Below are positions 11,780 through 22,071 of a DNA stretch of 64,000 nt, piece by piece; the first letter of the stretch is position 1; each line of letters opens with the position of its first letter. The notes under the pieces are model-generated. The model was not told the origin of the DNA, did not search any database, and saw nothing but the letters and a program-made list of their open reading frames with translations. The translations under genes were made by a program, and so were the position numbers. Location of the stretch: the NCBI GenBank assembly GCA_932521025.1, contig OW051470.1, positions 1,302,001 to 1,366,000 on the forward strand, written 5' to 3'. This stretch comes from Oscheius onirici. Lineage: Eukaryota > Nematoda > Chromadorea > Rhabditida > Rhabditidae.

Positions 11780-12512
11780 CATCGAGGATCTATCATCCAG
11801 TTACATCGCGAACTCCTTCAGGCGTTGCTAGGCGTCTTAAAGTATCATGAAAGCTCATACCTACTTCTATTCGGCGTATCAATGAGCTGGGAACAAATGC
11901 CGATCGTTTTGGGCGAGGAATACCTGCAACAGTTGTCACCAGAGCCAATATCAAGAAGGTACGCGCTAAGCTTCGATACGATCCACACTGAGTAAAGGTG
12001 AACAGCGCTTACTTTTCGGGTATTTTAAAGCATGAATTACTTCCCTGGGCTCAAAAGCACTTCGGTAATCGCCAATGGACGCTTCAACAAGACGGAGCTC
12101 CAGCTCACAGAGCGATAATTGTCCAAACGTGACTCTCAACAGTCTCTCTAGTCTTTCATCTCATTCCACGAGTGGCCCCCTTCTTCCCCCTGGTCTCAAT
12201 CCGATGGATTTCTCTGTCTGATCCCTTCTGGAATCGAAAGCATCCAAAAAACCCCATCCAAATGTAGATTCCCTGAAGAGAGCACTGCTCAACGAGGTGG
12301 ACTGCGTCTATCTACACGCCACGGTCAACTTCGTCCTCGGGCCTCTTCGAGCCTGTGTCGGCGCAGATGGCGGCCATTTTGAGACGTAAACGTGTTCCTT
12401 GTTCAGAATTTTGTGATAACATTTCTATATATCTCAAATTGCCATATCACGTTTTTCTTGCTTAGTTGGAGTTTGTTACCGTGTTACCATAATTACTGGC
12501 CACCCTGTATTT
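11780..12512 (+). mobile_element. Dead Tc1/mariner-superfamily transposon (DD37D-like)
   Basis: Broken plus-strand frames show the catalytic-core signature of a mariner-type transposase: HFGNRQWTLQQDGAPAHRA, then VAPFFPPGLNPMDFSV, then KPHPNVDSLKRALLNEVD, and a C-terminal ACVGADGGHFE. Stops and frame changes interrupt it. The right end TTACTGGCCACCCTGTA at about 12494-12510 matches the usual terminal repeat of this group. The left terminal repeat was not found near 11660-11800, so the copy may be 5'-truncated. It sits just 3' of the galectin gene on the opposite strand. Confidence 0.75.
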
Positions 12513-12545
12513 CCCAGAAACCCTTTATTATCCAAAGTTTACATT

Positions 12546-13966
12546 TTACTGAAACTCGATATGAGTAATCTCGACATCGCCATCGATTCTCATTCCGACA
12601 TAGTCCTGATTCGGGTCACCTCCACGATGAGCAAAGGCTCCGAAATGCTTGCCGTCGACGTAGAACTGGATGCTATGAGGCTGATTCTCCAGACTGAAGT
12701 TGAAGCCTCTCTCCTTCTCGAAAGGCATCTGTCCCTCGCGTTCTTCTTTGCCCCAGAGTCCATTGATCTCAGCGTTTCTTACGACGCACTTTTCCTTGAA
12801 GCGGGGGTTGAAATGACAGAGTGTGTTGCCCTGTCTTCCGACCAGATCCAGCTTCCAGTCTCCTTTGGGAATACCGTAGAAGCTGACCTTGTGATGGGCA
12901 TGGAGAGCTCCTTGTGGGAAGGCCGTCTCCCATGGCAGAGAATAAATTCTGCCTCCCCAATGAACATTATCGAGCATGATGTCTCCCTTGACTTGGAAAA
13001 AGTCAACACGGTCAATTGGTTTGGTGGCCTCGTATTTGAAATCGTAGACGTGTTTGCCGTTGACGCGGACGTCGTAGTGGTCGGGCATGGCACTAAAAAG
13101 TTTTTAGTGAAGTTCAGAATTTTTCAGTCTTACCGAATTCGGATCTCGAATCTCTCTCCAGGCTTGACAAACTGATCCTTCAGCTGTTTCTGATCGTGCC
13201 AGGCTCCCTGAAAGTGACTCAGTCAGTCAGTCAGTCTCTCTCTGCTCACCCCATAGTGAGCACTGAAAACCGTGCTCTTTCCAGAATTGTCCTTATGGTT
13301 CAGATACAGCTTCATGTGGAAGATGACCTCTGTATTCCCATTATCGACTTCAGTCCCTCCACCCAGAAGATTAACTTCAAGCCTGAAAAATGTTGACAGT
13401 TTCCATCACAAGTTTGTTGATCTTTCGAGCGCGCTGTGGGCAAACGATTGGGGTCGCCGGCATGTCAACAACTTTTTTTCTTTCGACGCCGCTGCAAATT
13501 CAAAACAGATGGTCTTTGGCTCTAGTTTGAAGGGAATAGCGGGAGTGAGAAAGGGGAACACTTCCTGGTCTAGGAAGTGTTTGTGTAAAGATTTTGTTTG
13601 CTAGAAACTTCCCAAACTTCCAATAGCCTTCGCGCCTTTTTTAGATCCATTTTAGGCCACAAGACGTCATTTTCCAACTTTTTGATGTTCTGCAAAGTTG
13701 TAGATCAGATCAAAATTTACAACTTTTCAGAACATCAAAAACTTGAAAAATCACTTCTAGAGACCGTATTCTAGCCTAGAAGATTATCGCCAAGCTGGCG
13801 GGGAACCGTGAAGTGTCTCTGTCAAAAAAATTCTTTTAGAGACAAAATAACTGAAAAATGTAACTCACGACTGTCCCTCCTGTGCAGCATGTCCGATCAG
13901 GGTGAGAGTCTGTCCAATCTGGATCCGTTCTCCGAGACGAGAGGTGTAAGGAACGGGGAAATGCAT
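12546..13966 (-). CDS. Tandem-repeat galectin with two CRDs (LEC family)
   Basis: Four exons: 13966-13869, 13382-13250, 13207-13134, 13092-12546, giving 283 residues. The N-terminal CRD (residues about 1-140) starts MHFPVPYTSRLGERIQIGQ and is degenerate at the sugar-binding positions (FHMKLYLN in place of HFNPRF). The C-terminal CRD keeps the full signature: CHFNPRF, VVRNA, NGLWGKEEREG. Galectins are beta-galactoside-binding lectins exported without a signal peptide, and none is seen here. An acceptor TTTCAG lies just before GATG, suggesting trans-splicing or a 5' UTR intron. The paralogue at 18246-19561 has identical lengths for exons 1-3 (98, 133, 74 nt). Which C. elegans lec gene is orthologous cannot be decided by eye. 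Confidence 0.9.
13676..13746. repeat. Hairpin repeat (GTTCTGCAAAGTTG family)
   Basis: TTTTTGATGTTCTGCAAAG...TTTTCAGAACATCAAAAA forms an imperfect palindrome inside galectin intron 1, related to 8143-8214. Confidence 0.65.
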
Positions 13967-14240
13967 CCTGAAAGTTGTCAACTGGTTGAGAAAGACTGAG
14001 GGAGGTGACACAACACCATGGCACGTATTTTTCTGCCGCCGAATGGTCTTTTTACAGGCTCCACCTCTCGTTTTAACTGAACGCGGGGATCGATCAAACA
14101 AACAACTTTCGGAGGCTGTTTGTTCGCAAAAGTGAGTCAGTGGAAAATAGAGAGAAATAGATCAAGGTCAATGAGTCAAAGAGATGGGGAAAGAAAGGCA
14201 GGATGATGTATGTGATCAAAGTTTTGTTTAAAAAAGTTTA

Positions 14241-15021
14241 TTAAAAAATATTAGGGTAAGGATTGCATGCAAATGTAACCGCTGACGTGGAGACAAGTGT
14301 TGCATTTTCGCAGCACTCTTGTGGAGAGCATGCCTGAAATCCGCACATGTTGCACTGTGTCAGGCCGACATCTGATTTTGTACACGGACATCCGTAGCTT
14401 TCAGATAGACACGTCCTTGTCCGGTTCTGGAGTCCACAGCCTCCACAGGTAACACTGCAGTTTGTCCATGAAGACCAAACGCTCCAGACACCCACTCCGC
14501 CTAAAGAAAAACTAAAAAAAATCGGATACAGATAAATTGATGAACAGAGGGACAGAGAGACAGAGGGACAGAGGGACAGATGGGGGCAGAGGGGCAGAGG
14601 GGCAGAGACACTCACTTGGAGGACAGTAGTTACTTGGTTTAACATCATCCACAGGAAGTTCAATAGGTAGAACGGAACTGTTGCGAGGTGTGCATATGAC
14701 AGCATCACTTTTTAATGTCTTGCGATATTCCGTTGCACAACTATTTCTGGGGTAACCACATTGGTAAATGCTGAACGCTGTTTCAGTTGTACTGTCTCCC
14801 CTGAAAGGCATCAGTTTTGAGCAAACTATCTGACCCTACATGCATGAACATTCCGGAGCTGAGAGACAAATTCTCCACCATGTCACACTCATATTGCTTC
14901 CACAGTAATCAAAATTTTTGTACGGTCCCAACTGTCATGTTGACCAGGTTCCGTTGATGTCGCATTCCGATACACCTGTGTCCAACTGGGATAGGGAAAG
15001 AAGAGAGACGAGGGCAAGCAG
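14241..15021 (-). pseudogene. Secreted TSP1-domain protein gene, start lost and nonsense
   Basis: The exons closely mirror the inverted copy at 16492-17423. The last exon (about 14503-14241) encodes a thrombospondin type-1 repeat: VGVWSVWSSWTNCSVTCGGC, then NRTRTCLSESYGCPC and NPYPNIF with a stop at 14241. The middle exon (about 14802-14618) encodes a Cys-poor linker ending NYCPP. In the first exon the signal-peptide start is changed to CTG (15019-15021), and a Trp codon that is TGG in the other copy is TGA at 14935-14937. The rest of the frame is intact, so loss is recent. The intron before the last exon contains a GGGACAGA microsatellite. Confidence 0.75.
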
Positions 15022-15108
15022 TTAATTTGGGTGGTCTTGGTAACAGAGACAACGTAAACTAGGCTTGTGAGAAAGGGAAAATTTTTGAACAGGAATCAAG
15101 TACTATAT

Positions 15109-15909
15109 TTAGACACAAGTGTAATCACTTCCGACTCTTTGCTTCTTGTAGGGAGCACAGCAGGACTGGACCGGATAGAAGCAGACCTTGGGGTTACAGG
15201 GAAGCTTTCTCGTGGAGTCGCCTCTGAAAAATTGGATTTGGTGGAACACTGTCTTTGCCTTTCTGTTACTGTGTTACGCATACTTTAGCCCTAAAATGTC
15301 TTCTTCTTCCGTCTACTATAGCCCTCAAATTTCTGGACCTCGAAAAGAAATCGCACTTTTCTAGTTCACGCTTACATTTTTCAGCTTTGTGATGTTCTAC
15401 AAAGTTGTAGAGCAGATCAAAAGCTGCAAATTTTCAGAACATGAAAAAGACGAAAAGTCAATTTTTAAACCCGAAAATAGCCCGACAATTGTCAAGAGTC
15501 GGCAGCCCGAAATCGTCCCGGGTGGGCCCGTTCGGATGGCGAAAGTCAACAGCAAACAGTGAAAAAAGCGAGTTAGTTAAAAAATTTAAAAACCAAAAGT
15601 TAGTTTAAAAAAAATTGGAAAAACCATGAAAAACCATCTTAAAAGTCCATTCCCTTCATATTTTATATTACTCTGTCTCATTTCAAAAACTTACGGGCAC
15701 ACACACGGGGCTGGTGGACATTGTCTTCTTTCCGTAATCGAACCACAGTTTCCACATTGTGCCGAGCAGCTATCCAAAACAGGGTCTCCAGTTGGACCCC
15801 AAGTCGTCCAGTTACACTGAGCGTACGTAGTTGCAACGAAAGCAGAGACCAGAATCTTCGACAAGAGTTGAATAAATTCAAGCAGACTTACCAGGATGAA
15901 GAAGCGCAT
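15109..15909 (-). CDS. Small secreted cysteine-rich TSP1-like protein
   Basis: Exon 1 (15909-15695) encodes a hydrophobic N-terminus (MRFFIL...VSAFVATTYAQ, a signal peptide) followed by CNWTTWGPTGDP and CSAQCGNCGSITERRQC, a short TSP1-like WxxW/CxxxC module. Exon 2 (15223-15109) encodes a tail with CNPKVCFYPVQSCC and ends GSDYTCV. The joined frame is open. A 36-nt GTAAGT...AAG stretch inside the signal peptide could be a further tiny intron; its removal leaves the frame open and gives a more typical signal peptide. The 471-nt intron contains a hairpin repeat. It lies between two broken relatives and appears to be the only intact member here. Probably extracellular; no function can be assigned. 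Confidence 0.65.
15374..15446. repeat. Hairpin repeat (GTTCTGCAAAGTTG family)
   Basis: TTTGTGATGTTCTACAAAG with an imperfect inverted partner TTTTCAGAACATGAAAAA, within the intron of the small TSP1-like gene. Confidence 0.6.
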
Positions 15910-16189
15910 GTTGGATGAAGATGCGTTTTTGTCGCTGGTCAAGGACGGGCGGCGGCTTTCGTACAGGACACTTTCTCCTATTATCGTCGCAGTGAAAGAG
16001 ATACTTTTAAAGCCTGTCCCATGCAAATATTGAAGTTTTGTCGCTGGGCTTTGACTGATGAATGCTTTACAATCAGTAGTTTGCCAGGAGAGACAAAGAG
16101 ACATGGAGACTGACTCTATTTAATGTTTCACTACGTCAAGCCTGTGGCAAAAATGTCTCTTAGCTGCTTTCAATAAGGTTTTTCTGAAC

Positions 16190-16277
16190 CAAGTGTTGCC
16201 GCCATATGTTCGAACAAAACACTTGTCAGCTTGGCTGAGGGTACTTTCGGATGCAATCCTTACCCTCTAAATTTGTA
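16190..16277 (+). pseudogene. 3' scrap of a third TSP1-type gene
   Basis: The segment around 16216-16275 matches the end of the last exon of the TSP1 genes: ACACTTGTCAGCTTG, GATGCAATCCTTACCCT and then TAA, reading ...FGCNPYPLNL. Only this end survives; no TSP1 core is present upstream. Confidence 0.6.
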
Positions 16278-16491
16278 AAATTCGTAAGATTTTGTTCACA
16301 GAGACAATTTGACACAATGACAGAAAGACAGAGAGAGCTGGTCTATCATGTTTCACCATAGTCCAAAATCGATTCATGAAGCACAAGGACTGAGCTTCGA
16401 CCTGTCACCTCTCATATCTCATTAAAACTTGGTAACCAGGACTACTTTATTCTCTTCCTTTGAGAGCGCAGTTCTCTCTTCATCACATTCC

Positions 16492-17423
16492 ATGCTTGCC
16501 CTCGTCTCTCTTCTTTTCCTATCCCAGTTGGACGCAGGTGTATCGGAATGCGACATCAACGGAACCTGGTCAACATGGCAGCTGGGACCATACAAAAATT
16601 TTGATTACTGTGGAAGCAATATGAGTGTGACCTGGTGGAGAACTTGTCTCTCAGGTCCCAACGGTTTATGCGTGTAAGATAACGTGATAATATATAGTTG
16701 GGTTTCCAGAGGAAAGAGAACAGTTGCGACACGATTCAGTGCTCCGCCGTGTTTCGCTCCGAGAACGAGTTGTGTCGATGGTTATAGGAAGTGATTTTTT
16801 GCTGGTTTATTTTCGTGCATTCCCTCGAACCTAACTGACAATCCACTCCCACTTGCTCCTCCACTTGATAATGAGAAGCCAGATTGCTACTGTCCACCAA
16901 GTGAGTCTCTCTGTCTCTCTGATTGGTTCAAGTTAGGCATGGGCACCGGGGCCGTGTCAGTGTTGACCGAGACCGTGCCAGCAAGGTGCATTTTCGGGGG
17001 AAGACTACTTCAGCATTGGCACCCATTTTAAACATATGCTCGGCGTGGCAAATAGAGCCTATGTTCAAATTGGGTGTCAAGTTTTCATGGTGCCCCCCAA
17101 AAATGCGCACTGCTGGCACGGGCCCGGTGCCCATGCCTAGCTCAAGTAAATGTCTTTAGGTGGAGTCGGTGTCTGGAGGGCCTGGGGAATTTGGAGACAC
17201 TGCAGTGTTACCTGTGGAGGCTGTGGAATCCAGAATCGGACAAGGACATGTCTATCTGAAAGCTATGGCTGTCCGTGTACAAAATCAGATGTCGGCACGA
17301 TACAGTGCAGCATGTGCGGATTCGAGGCTACTCTACTGGAGAGAAGTGTTGCTCCAACGCAGCACTTGTTAGCTTGCCTGCCGGTAAGTTTGGATGTAAT
17401 CCTTACCCTAAGAACTTGTACTG
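16492..17423 (+). pseudogene. Secreted TSP1-domain protein gene with nonsense and frameshift
   Basis: The first exon (16492 to about 16672) keeps its start and signal peptide (MLALVSLLFLSQLDAGVSEC) followed by INGTWSTWQLGPY. The second exon (about 16710-16901) has one in-frame TGA at 16792-16794. Its intron contains a 0.2-kb MITE. The last exon (from 17160) holds the TSP1 core CSVTCGGCGIQNRTRTC; about one base is missing near 17328-17332, where a Cys codon stands in the other copy, after which the homologous C-terminus (NPYPKNLY) continues in another frame. The minus-strand copy at 14241-15021 is its inverted duplicate. If either lesion is a read error the call would weaken; two together favour a pseudogene. 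Confidence 0.7.
16934..17140. mobile_element. 0.2-kb MITE, copy 1
   Basis: The ends are inverted repeats TAGGCATGGGCACCGGG / CCCGGTGCCCATGCCTA, with a second inverted pair inside (GTGCATTTTCGGGG / CCCCCCAAAAATGCGCAC) and no coding capacity. It lies inside the intron of the plus-strand TSP1 pseudogene. Confidence 0.85.
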
Positions 17424-17892
17424 AACTGAGTATTCGCACATCTTGTTAGATAGAGGCTGACTAATAAACTGAGAACCAGAGACAGAGTCAAGATAAATGG
17501 AATAACAGTAACAAGAACAGAGTCAACCGGGTTGGTTACCGGTGAAACAAAGGGTTTCCAAGCAGAGCTCGATACAAATGTCAACAAAGACTCGAAAGTT
17601 CTTCGGAAAGTTCACAGCCTTGGCTGTGAAGATAAAAAGCTTTCTTCAAAACTTCAATAACAGAGTAAAGAGATCACAATGAAAACTAACAGAAGTTAGA
17701 GTCCCAACAACAACACACTAGAGTCACACAACAACTATCTGACTGGTAGAAAGATTGAAAAGTGCGGCAACAAAGAGTTGGCGCGCACACAACGGGTTAC
17801 GGTAGGGCGGGAACGAATAATGGCGGTAAAGAATAGAATGTAACGGAGGGAAATGTCTACTAGCCTGACAACAGTATTAATGGGTAGCTCCA
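17424..17892. other. Intergenic, no gene seen
   Basis: AT-balanced DNA between the TSP1 pseudogene and the GAGCCGGCTC element. No coding frame or RNA gene was recognised. Confidence 0.4.
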
Positions 17893-18168
17893 CTTGCCTC
17901 GGGTCGAGTTGAGCTCGATTTGAGCCACGAGTCGGCTCAAGTCGAGTCGATTTCAAATTCCGCGGCTAAATACTTTGATGAAGGAAGAGAATACAGTCAA
18001 TGACGAAAATCTTGTTATTTCCCATTTGTTGAGCCAAATAACCTTTCAATTTTGTATGTATTGATAATATTCGACTCGCGAGCCAGCTCGACTCGACATG
18101 GCCCACGAGCCGGCTGGACTCGACTCGAATCGGCTCGTGACTCGACTTTTCGACTCGAAGCCCAATTA
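17893..18168. repeat. GAGCCGGCTCG-rich inverted element, copy 1
   Basis: Dense alternation of CGAGTCGGCTC, GACTCGACTCG and GAGCCGGCT in both orientations makes this region strongly self-complementary. A related element with clearer ends is at 34985-35337. The interior is unrelated AT-rich DNA. Confidence 0.55.
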
Positions 18169-18245
18169 TAGTGACAATGAGAAGTCATATTTTTCCCCAT
18201 TGCATCGTTATTACAGTAATTCAAACACAATACTGTTCATATATC

Positions 18246-19561
18246 TCAATCGAATTCAATCTCCGTGACCTCGAGATCCCCATCAATCTTCAGTCCAACA
18301 TAGTCCTTGCTGGGATCATTGGTCCGATGACTGAAAGCGGCAAAGTGCTTGCCATCGACGTAGAACTGGAGTCCGTAAGGAGCGTTCAGAAGAGTCAAGG
18401 TGAATCCCTTGTTCTTTTCGAAGGGAGAGACGCCTTCTTTCTCCTTCTTTCCCCATTCTGTGCCCTGGAAGACGGCACTCCGGAAGACGGCCTTCTCCTT
18501 GAGACGGGGATTGAATCGGCAGACGATGGTTCCCTTCTTGTCCACCAAATCAACTCTCCAATCGCCTTCGGTCACTCCACTAATGTTGATTTTCTTATTA
18601 AGCTTAAGGGGTCCCTTATCCGGCATGGCCGTCTCCCACGGTACGGAGTAAATCTGCCCGCTCCAGCGAACATTCTCCAGAGTGACGTCACCATCGATAT
18701 GGACCAATTGAACACGATCGATGGGCTTTGTGAACTCGTAATCAAACTTGTAAGCCAGTTTGCCGTTGACACGGACCTCATAGTGGTCGGTGAGAGCTCT
18801 GAAATTGGACCTTTTAAGCTTTCAAATCAGCTGTTTTTTTGGTGAAAAACGAGAAAGTTGGCCTTTGCCTCAAGTTCCCGGGCAAAAATTCAAATAGGGG
18901 GTAGCCAGACGAAGTATTAACAGTTTTTTTCTTTTTAGTGTTTCTTCTAAAAGCAAAAAAGATTTAAAACCTTTTAGAGTCGAGCCTTCGACTGTTTGGA
19001 CGAGAGACCAACCTCTTAGCCACTAGGCTATTCGGACAAAAGTTGTGGGTCAAATTGCCGTAAGTCATAAGATAAAGGAAACATTTGATAATTTTAGGAT
19101 TCTAGCAGATTGTCATCACTTTTCGGACCCAAGACATTTTCAGAGCCAAAACATTACAATTTTTCATATAAACTCACCGAACTCTGATCTCAAACTTTTC
19201 CCCAATCTTGACAAACTGGTCCTTTAACAGAGCTTGATCATGCCAAGAGTTCTAAACTTTTCAACTTCTTTCTATGAAAAGCTAGTCAAACCTCATATTT
19301 GGCGCTAAAGACCGTATGTTTCCCGTTGTTGTCCTTCGGATTAAGGTACAGCTTCATGTGGAAAATGACCTCCGTGTCAGAGCTTTTGATGTCCGTTCCT
19401 CCAGAGAGCAGGTTTAGCTCGAAGCTGAAAAGTAGAGGATCAGATTCTCTGTTCCTAACTCACCTCTGTCCAACTTTCGCCGCCTCTCCCTTGATCGAAA
19501 TCATCTGTCCAACCTGGATCTTCTCTCGAAGCCGAGTCGTATAAGGGACTGGGAACTTCAT
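18246..19561 (-). CDS. Tandem-repeat galectin, both CRDs degenerate
   Basis: Four exons (19561-19464, 19424-19292, 19251-19178, 18798-18246) give 285 residues. The N-terminal CRD starts MKFPVPYTTRLREKIQVGQ and has FHMKLYLNPK at the usual HxNxR site. In the C-terminal CRD the site reads CRFNPRL (His to Arg), FRSA (Asn to Ser) and WGKKEKEG (Glu and Arg to Lys), so several canonical galactoside-contacting residues are replaced while the fold-defining flanks are kept. An acceptor TTTCAG precedes AACAATG. It is a paralogue of the 12546-13966 gene with the same exon sizes. It may bind a different ligand or act without sugar binding; that is inference. Confidence 0.88.
18880..18922. mobile_element. 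Fragment of the GAAGTATTA-terminus element
   Basis: The run ATTCAAATAGGGGGTAGCC...GAAGTATTAAC matches the right end of the 23608-23860 element. It lies in galectin intron 3. Confidence 0.4.
18966..19036 (-). repeat. tRNA-like (SINE-type) sequence in galectin intron
   Basis: On the minus strand it shows an A-box-like TAGTGGCTAAGAGG and, about 35 nt later, a B-box-like GGCTCGACTCT. There is no good cloverleaf acceptor stem, so it is a tRNA-derived repeat or tRNA pseudogene. The same TAGTGGCTAAGAGG occurs in both arms of the inverted element at 24.4 and 25.5 kb. Confidence 0.5.
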
Positions 19562-19855
19562 TGTTCTGAAACTTTTACAGTAGAAAGACTGTAGAGAAGT
19601 TTATGGAAGACGCTTTTTGAAAGAGCGGGAGCGAAAAATGACATTTTGTGTCTTCAATTTTTATGCGGCGGAGAAATGAGTCAGCCGTAAGAGAGAGTGA
19701 CTAGACTTCAGGAGTCGGACTAATTTTGGAGCTACCGTAGTCTGGAATAAGAAACGAATATTCTGGAAAGACAGATGTTCTCTAAGTTAGGCGAATAACT
19801 ACAGTCCGCAGCTCTTACCCCCTTCTTCCGACGTCGGATGTGCTACTGACTCAAC

Positions 19856-20064
19856 TAGGCATGGACACCGGGCCCGTGTCAGTGTTGACTGAGACCGTGC
19901 CAGCAAGGCGCATTTTCGGGGTAAGACTGCTTTAGCAAAAAAAACTTGGCACCTATTTTGAACATAAGCTCGGCGTGGCATATTGAGCCTATGTCCATAA
20001 TGGGGTGCCAAGTTTTCATGGTTCCTCCAAAAGTGCGCACTGCTGGCACAGTCCCGGTGCCCAC
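19856..20064. mobile_element. 0.2-kb MITE, copy 2
   Basis: Same family as 16934-17140: TAGGCATGGACACCGGG at the left, CCCGGTGCCC at the right, with the inner GCGCATTTTCGGGG / AAAAGTGCGCAC pair and the middle AAGCTCGGCGTGGCA. Confidence 0.8.
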
Positions 20065-20242
20065 TCAACATCATTGCTAGAATTGAACTTTCAAATATTC
20101 GACTAGCTGTCTTCGCTTATTTCTACTCCAAAAGACACTCACAATCAGCTGACAGTCAGCGGGTTAGGCAAGAGTTGGATAATCTTATGACCAAGAAGGA
20201 ACAATTTGTAACAGAACATATACACGCCTAGAGCTGCGTCAA

Positions 20243-20760
20243 CTAGACCTGGCTTCGGGCCGGGCCGGAGATTCCAGGCCAGGGCCGGCCCGCCTCGGCC
20301 CGGCCCCCAGACTTGGCCGTCGGACCGGGATCGGACAAAAAATGACCAAAAATGAAGATGATCATATTATAGCGCTTTTTATGCGCATTCTAGAACTAGA
20401 TCAAAGAATAATAATATTGTTATATTTTGTTGAATCTTTTTTTTTATAAAAAATGACGAAAAAATACAGATTTTGGTCAAAAAACACCTTTTTCCAAAAT
20501 TTCAGTTAGACTGCTCATTTTTCAGCAGTTTGACTATTATACGTCCCGGTTATAGACACAGCCCGAGTGTTTTTAAACTATTTTGATTCATAAAGTTGAA
20601 TTGTAACCCTCTGCTATTCCCCCTCTGTACATTGTAACAATGTTTTGCCTATGGCAAAATGAATATTCTATTCTATTCTAATTTCCCCGCGGGCCGGGCT
20701 TTTCAGGCCCGGCCCGGACCTCAACTTTCAGGCCTTTTCAGGCCCGTCAGCCAGGTCTAG
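20243..20760. mobile_element. GGGCCGGGCC palindromic element with target duplication
   Basis: The ends CTAGACCTGGCT and its inverse AGCCAGGTCTAG bound the element. CGTCAA immediately outside both ends looks like a target-site duplication. The termini are GC-rich (CGGGCCGGGCC) and the interior AT-rich. Near 20580-20680 the interior carries a TATTCTATTCTA tail that resembles a LINE 3' end inserted inside. A shorter relative lies at 25739-25924, sharing CAGACTTGGCC-TCGGACCGGGATC in reverse orientation. Confidence 0.75.
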
Positions 20761-21042
20761 CGTCAACTGCTTATAGTGTTGTAATGTGCTCATTCCTCAT
20801 TTGAATTCCCGCGTCTTTACTGAAATGGGTTTCGCCACGCTACCTTCGGCGCCCAGTTTCCTCTGATTTCCCTGTCATTTGGATCTTTCCAGCTCTCTAG
20901 CTATTCATTGTTATATTTTGGCTAAATAGAGCTACATAAACAAACCCCGTATTGCCTTGAATCTCGTGATCAATCGTAGGATTCAACGTATAGACTATCC
21001 TTAGTCACTGTCAACTCCTTCAAGAGCATTAAATTTATTGTA

Positions 21043-21447
21043 TCAAAGAAGCAGACAAGTTATGACTGGAACAATAGCCAGAAGACCAGACTTCTTTTCA
21101 GCAAATGAAAAAGCTCCTGGCATTCGGGGTGAGCATCCATCTTTGAAGCAGCAGCAAGTTTCCAAACTGCTTCCAAAATTCGATATGGATTGGCCACAGG
21201 TACTGCAAGCCATTTGTACTAGTGCGTCGTTGATGACCATCTTTGGGCATCCGAAACGGTAGACAGTACCCTTCTTCTCTTCAACAATTTTTATGGCAAC
21301 ACACACTTTGTTTCCAAGAACACACTGTTCCTTGGTTTTAGGGAGAGAAGGATTGTTGCCATGATAATCTCCGGAGGAACAGGAGAATGCTGTAGCGGTT
21401 GCGAAGATGAGGGAGAGACGGGTGAGTAGCTCCATGATTGTCTTCAA
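21043..21447 (-). CDS. Secreted, probably GPI-anchored Ly6/three-finger-like protein
   Basis: A single-exon frame of up to 134 residues. MELLTRLSLIFATATA is a signal peptide (the ATG at 21447 or the second one at 21435 could start it). The body has ten or more Cys: FSCSSGDY, KVCVAI, YRFGCPK, MACSTCG, then LETCCCFKDGC, where the closing CC-x-x-D-x-C resembles the end of Ly6/uPAR-type domains. The last residues (SGLLAIVPVITCLLL) are hydrophobic, as in a GPI-attachment signal. Nematodes have many such small surface proteins. Function unknown; family placement is by cysteine pattern only. Confidence 0.6.
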   Translation of the reverse strand: MKTIMELLTRLSLIFATATAFSCSSGDYHGNNPSLPKTKEQCVLGNKVCVAIKIVEEKKGTVYRFGCPKMVINDALVQMACSTCGQSISNFGSSLETCCCFKDGCSPRMPGAFSFAEKKSGLLAIVPVITCLLL

Positions 21448-21683
21448 GAGTCAAAATATCATTCAGTTGAAGCCACCGACTCTTCCAAACACCAGTCATT
21501 CAAAAGGACTCCATGTCCTTTAACTAAGCCTATCATTCAAATTTCTTGTCTCTCAACTAGTTAGCAGAATAGTTGAAAATGGATCCGTTGCTGTATTGCC
21601 TAACCATCCATACTGTATCCCAGTGTGTTCTGGGTAGACAAAACCCCCCACAGTATACTTGTTCTCGTTGCACTCCGAAGCAG

Positions 21684-22071
21684 GGATGGGCTGATAGTTG
21701 TATGCAAAAGTGCGTAAAGAGTGGCGTAACTCGTGCCGTTTAGATTTCAGCTATTTATCCAGGTTCCAAGTATTTTTCCAATATGCACAAAGGTTAGATC
21801 GAACAGTAAAAATATGAAAAGGGAGAAATGTATTTTTTGGAAGGAGATATAGCCTACTATCCGCAATCCGCAAGTGCGGATGCGAATTTTGCGGATAGTG
21901 GCTATATTTCTTCGAAATAATTATATTTTTCTAGTTTTATATTTTTTGCGGAAGTGTTAGGGCTCTCTCCATCGTTTGTATAGTTTGGATGGATATTAGG
22001 TTGTATACTTGGTATGGCACGAGTTACGCCACTCTTTACGCACTTTTGCGTACAACTATCCGTCCATCCCT
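21684..22071. mobile_element. MITE with about 55-bp terminal inverted repeats
   Basis: The left arm AGGGATGGGCTGATAGTTGT...GAGTGGCGTAACTCGTGCC is matched by the inverted right arm GGCACGAGTTACGCCACTC...CAACTATCCGTCCATCCCT. The centre holds a second palindrome, TAGCC(T)ACTATCCGCA...TGCGGATAGTGGCTA, at about 21849-21912. No coding capacity. Confidence 0.85.

Noticed and set aside
12561..13175. 204-codon plus-strand frame opposite the galectin
   Set aside because: It lies antisense to the galectin C-terminal exon; the minus strand has the HFNPRF and WGKEER signature and consistent splice sites.
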